Shown here in pieces: positions 62,837-64,000 of a stretch of 64,000 nt of DNA. Positions within the stretch are counted from its first letter, which is position 1, and every line of letters begins with the position of its first letter. The notes under the pieces were generated by a model, which was not told the DNA's origin, did no database searches, and saw nothing but the letters and a program-made list of their open reading frames with translations. The position numbers and the translations under genes were made by a program. This stretch comes from Thalassolituus sp. UBA674 (lineage in GTDB: Bacteria > Pseudomonadota > Gammaproteobacteria > Pseudomonadales > Oceanobacteraceae): positions 56,618 through 120,617 of the forward strand of contig DBNK01000028.1 in NCBI GenBank assembly GCA_002298335.1, given 5' to 3'.

Positions 62837-64000
62837 ATGATTAATTTTCTGCTGGACTCATCCCGCAATATGAAGCGGACAGTCGCCCTCTGTTACGATC
62901 TTCTGGCTATACCCGCGGCTATTTATCTGGCCATTTCTCTGCGTTATGGCTATATGCCACCGCCGATCGACAATGGCGTCATCATTGCCACTCTTTTTAC
63001 AACTGTCATTACGGCCTTCGTCTTTATCCGCCTTGGCCTTTATCGGGCCGTGGTTCGTTTTATGACGGCTCAGGCCTTCTCTGCACTGACGTTCGGTGTG
63101 TTTGTTTCAGCCCTGACACTGGCAACCAGTTCTTTTCTGCTGAACGCGAATTATCCGCGTTCCAGCATCGTGATTTATCTGTTCACAGCATTCTCACTAC
63201 TCGGCACCCCACGGCTTTTCATCCGCAGCCTGGTTTTTCAGATGGTTAAAAACCAGGCCGAACCTGTGGTGATATACGGTGCCGGAGCGCACGGCATTTC
63301 TCTGGCCGATACTCTGACCAATAACGAGCTCTATCGCCCGGTTGCTTTCATTGATGACCACCGTAAAAAACACAATACGGCCATCCGGGGAATGAAAGTG
63401 TGGGCTCCGAATCATATCGATGAACTGATTGATACCTATGGCGTCCGCAAGGTTCTGCTGGCCGTCGGTAAATCGAGCATGCACGTGCGTAAGCAGCTGA
63501 TTGAACAATTAGCTGAGAAGAAACTGGAAGTACTGGTCACACCTTCCATGAACGACATTCTCAGCGGCAAGGCCCGCCTCGAAGAAATGCGCGAAGTGGA
63601 TATTGAAGATCTGCTTGGACGCGATACGATCGCTCCACGTGAAGACCTGATGCACAGTAATATCGAAGACAAAGTCGTTCTGGTTACGGGTGCAGGCGGT
63701 TCGATTGGCTCTGAACTCTGCCGGCAGGTGCTGTCTCAGTCTCCCACCAAGCTGATTCTGATTGACCTGTGCGAGTACAACCTCTATCGCATTGACCAGG
63801 AACTGCGCAGTATCAGTGCGGAACAGAACCTGACCACCGAAATCATCCCGATTCTTGGGTCTGTACAGAAACAGAACCGGCTGGAAACCATTTTCCGTGC
63901 GTTCAAAGTCCAGACCATTTATCACGCCGCAGCTTATAAACACGTACCTCTGGTCGAAGCCAACATTGTTGAAGGTGTACGTAACAACGTTTTCGGTACC
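62837..64000 (+). CDS. WbpM/FlaA1-type membrane nucleotide-sugar 4,6-dehydratase (C-terminal part beyond the window)
   Basis: The frame is open from ATG 62837 (after GAGGGATC) to the right edge, 388 residues. Four hydrophobic segments (about residues 15-125) anchor it to the membrane; a first Rossmann domain has VVIYGAGAHGISLADTL near residue 140; the second, catalytic domain begins VVLVTGAGGSIGSELCRQVL near residue 276 and continues with IYHAAAYKHVPLVEAN. This is the layout of WbpM, PglF and CapD-like enzymes, which turn UDP-GlcNAc into the 4-keto-6-deoxy sugar for O-antigen or capsule. The Tyr/Met-xxx-Lys active site lies beyond the edge. It probably opens another surface-glycan locus. Confidence 0.9.
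   Translation, partial: MINFLLDSSRNMKRTVALCYDLLAIPAAIYLAISLRYGYMPPPIDNGVIIATLFTTVITAFVFIRLGLYRAVVRFMTAQAFSALTFGVFVSALTLATSSFLLNANYPRSSIVIYLFTAFSLLGTPRLFIRSLVFQMVKNQAEPVVIYGAGAHGISLADTLTNNELYRPVAFIDDHRKKHNTAIRGMKVWAPNHIDELIDTYGVRKVLLAVGKSSMHVRKQLIEQLAEKKLEVLVTPSMNDILSGKARLEEMREVDIEDLLGRDTIAPREDLMHSNIEDKVVLVTGAGGSIGSELCRQVLSQSPTKLILIDLCEYNLYRIDQELRSISAEQNLTTEIIPILGSVQKQNRLETIFRAFKVQTIYHAAAYKHVPLVEANIVEGVRNNVFGT

Overview
The window looks like chromosomal DNA of a free-living, polarly or otherwise flagellated gammaproteobacterium, most likely a marine member of the Oceanospirillales/Alteromonadales range; this placement is inference. Reasons: the conserved gammaproteobacterial blocks dapA-bamC-purC, ruvCAB-tolQRAB-pal-cpoB, perM-tusA-bepA and purM-purN/hda are all present, the base composition is even and moderately GC-rich, gene density is high, and there are no insertion sequences, phage genes or CRISPR arrays. 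The genus cannot be named from sequence reading alone.

Region 1 (1-15800) is a flagellin glycosylation island. A flagellin gene runs off the left edge on the minus strand behind a good sigma-28 promoter. Divergent from it is a run of 14 tightly packed plus-strand genes: a Maf-type flagellin glycosyltransferase, a complete set for CMP-legionaminic acid by the GDP-linked route (legB, legC, legG, legI, a NeuD-like acetyltransferase, a CBS-domain PtmE-like guanylyltransferase, legF), then a class III aminotransferase + SDR dehydrogenase + left-handed beta-helix acetyltransferase cassette, then a PseA/WbuX-HisH-HisF trio that makes acetamidino sugars. Most genes overlap by 1-17 bases. This is the most interesting part of the window: the middle cassette suggests an extra acylamino group on the nonulosonate, which I cannot assign to a known sugar.

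Region 2 (15900-23700) is accessory: a DUF1214/DUF1254 pair, a large lipoprotein of unknown function, a small periplasmic thioredoxin-like protein, a POT peptide transporter, and a GH13_18 sugar phosphorylase. The phosphorylase closes a minus-strand operon (21949-28348) for the Entner-Doudoroff pathway: zwf-pgl-edd-eda-phosphorylase. Divergent from it are galU and a manB/cpsG-type phosphomannomutase, supplying sugar nucleotides.

Region 3 (31000-42200) has tRNA-Asn and tRNA-Pro, several lipoproteins and an outer-membrane beta-barrel, purC, an MBL-fold hydrolase, a short bamC, dapA, perM, a TusA-like protein, bepA, nadA and two tandem tRNA-Lys genes. Region 4 (42300-52700) is the envelope/recombination block prcB-like-ruvC-ruvA-ruvB-tolQ-tolR-tolA-tolB-pal-cpoB, plus clpB behind a sigma-32-type promoter. 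Region 5 (52800-64000) holds an EamA transporter, a LysR regulator, a hotdog thioesterase, prc, hda with a DUF2066 partner, purM-purN, a DUF3108 protein, dcd, a second tRNA-Asn, and the start of a WbpM/FlaA1-type nucleotide-sugar 4,6-dehydratase that probably opens another surface-polysaccharide locus beyond the right edge.
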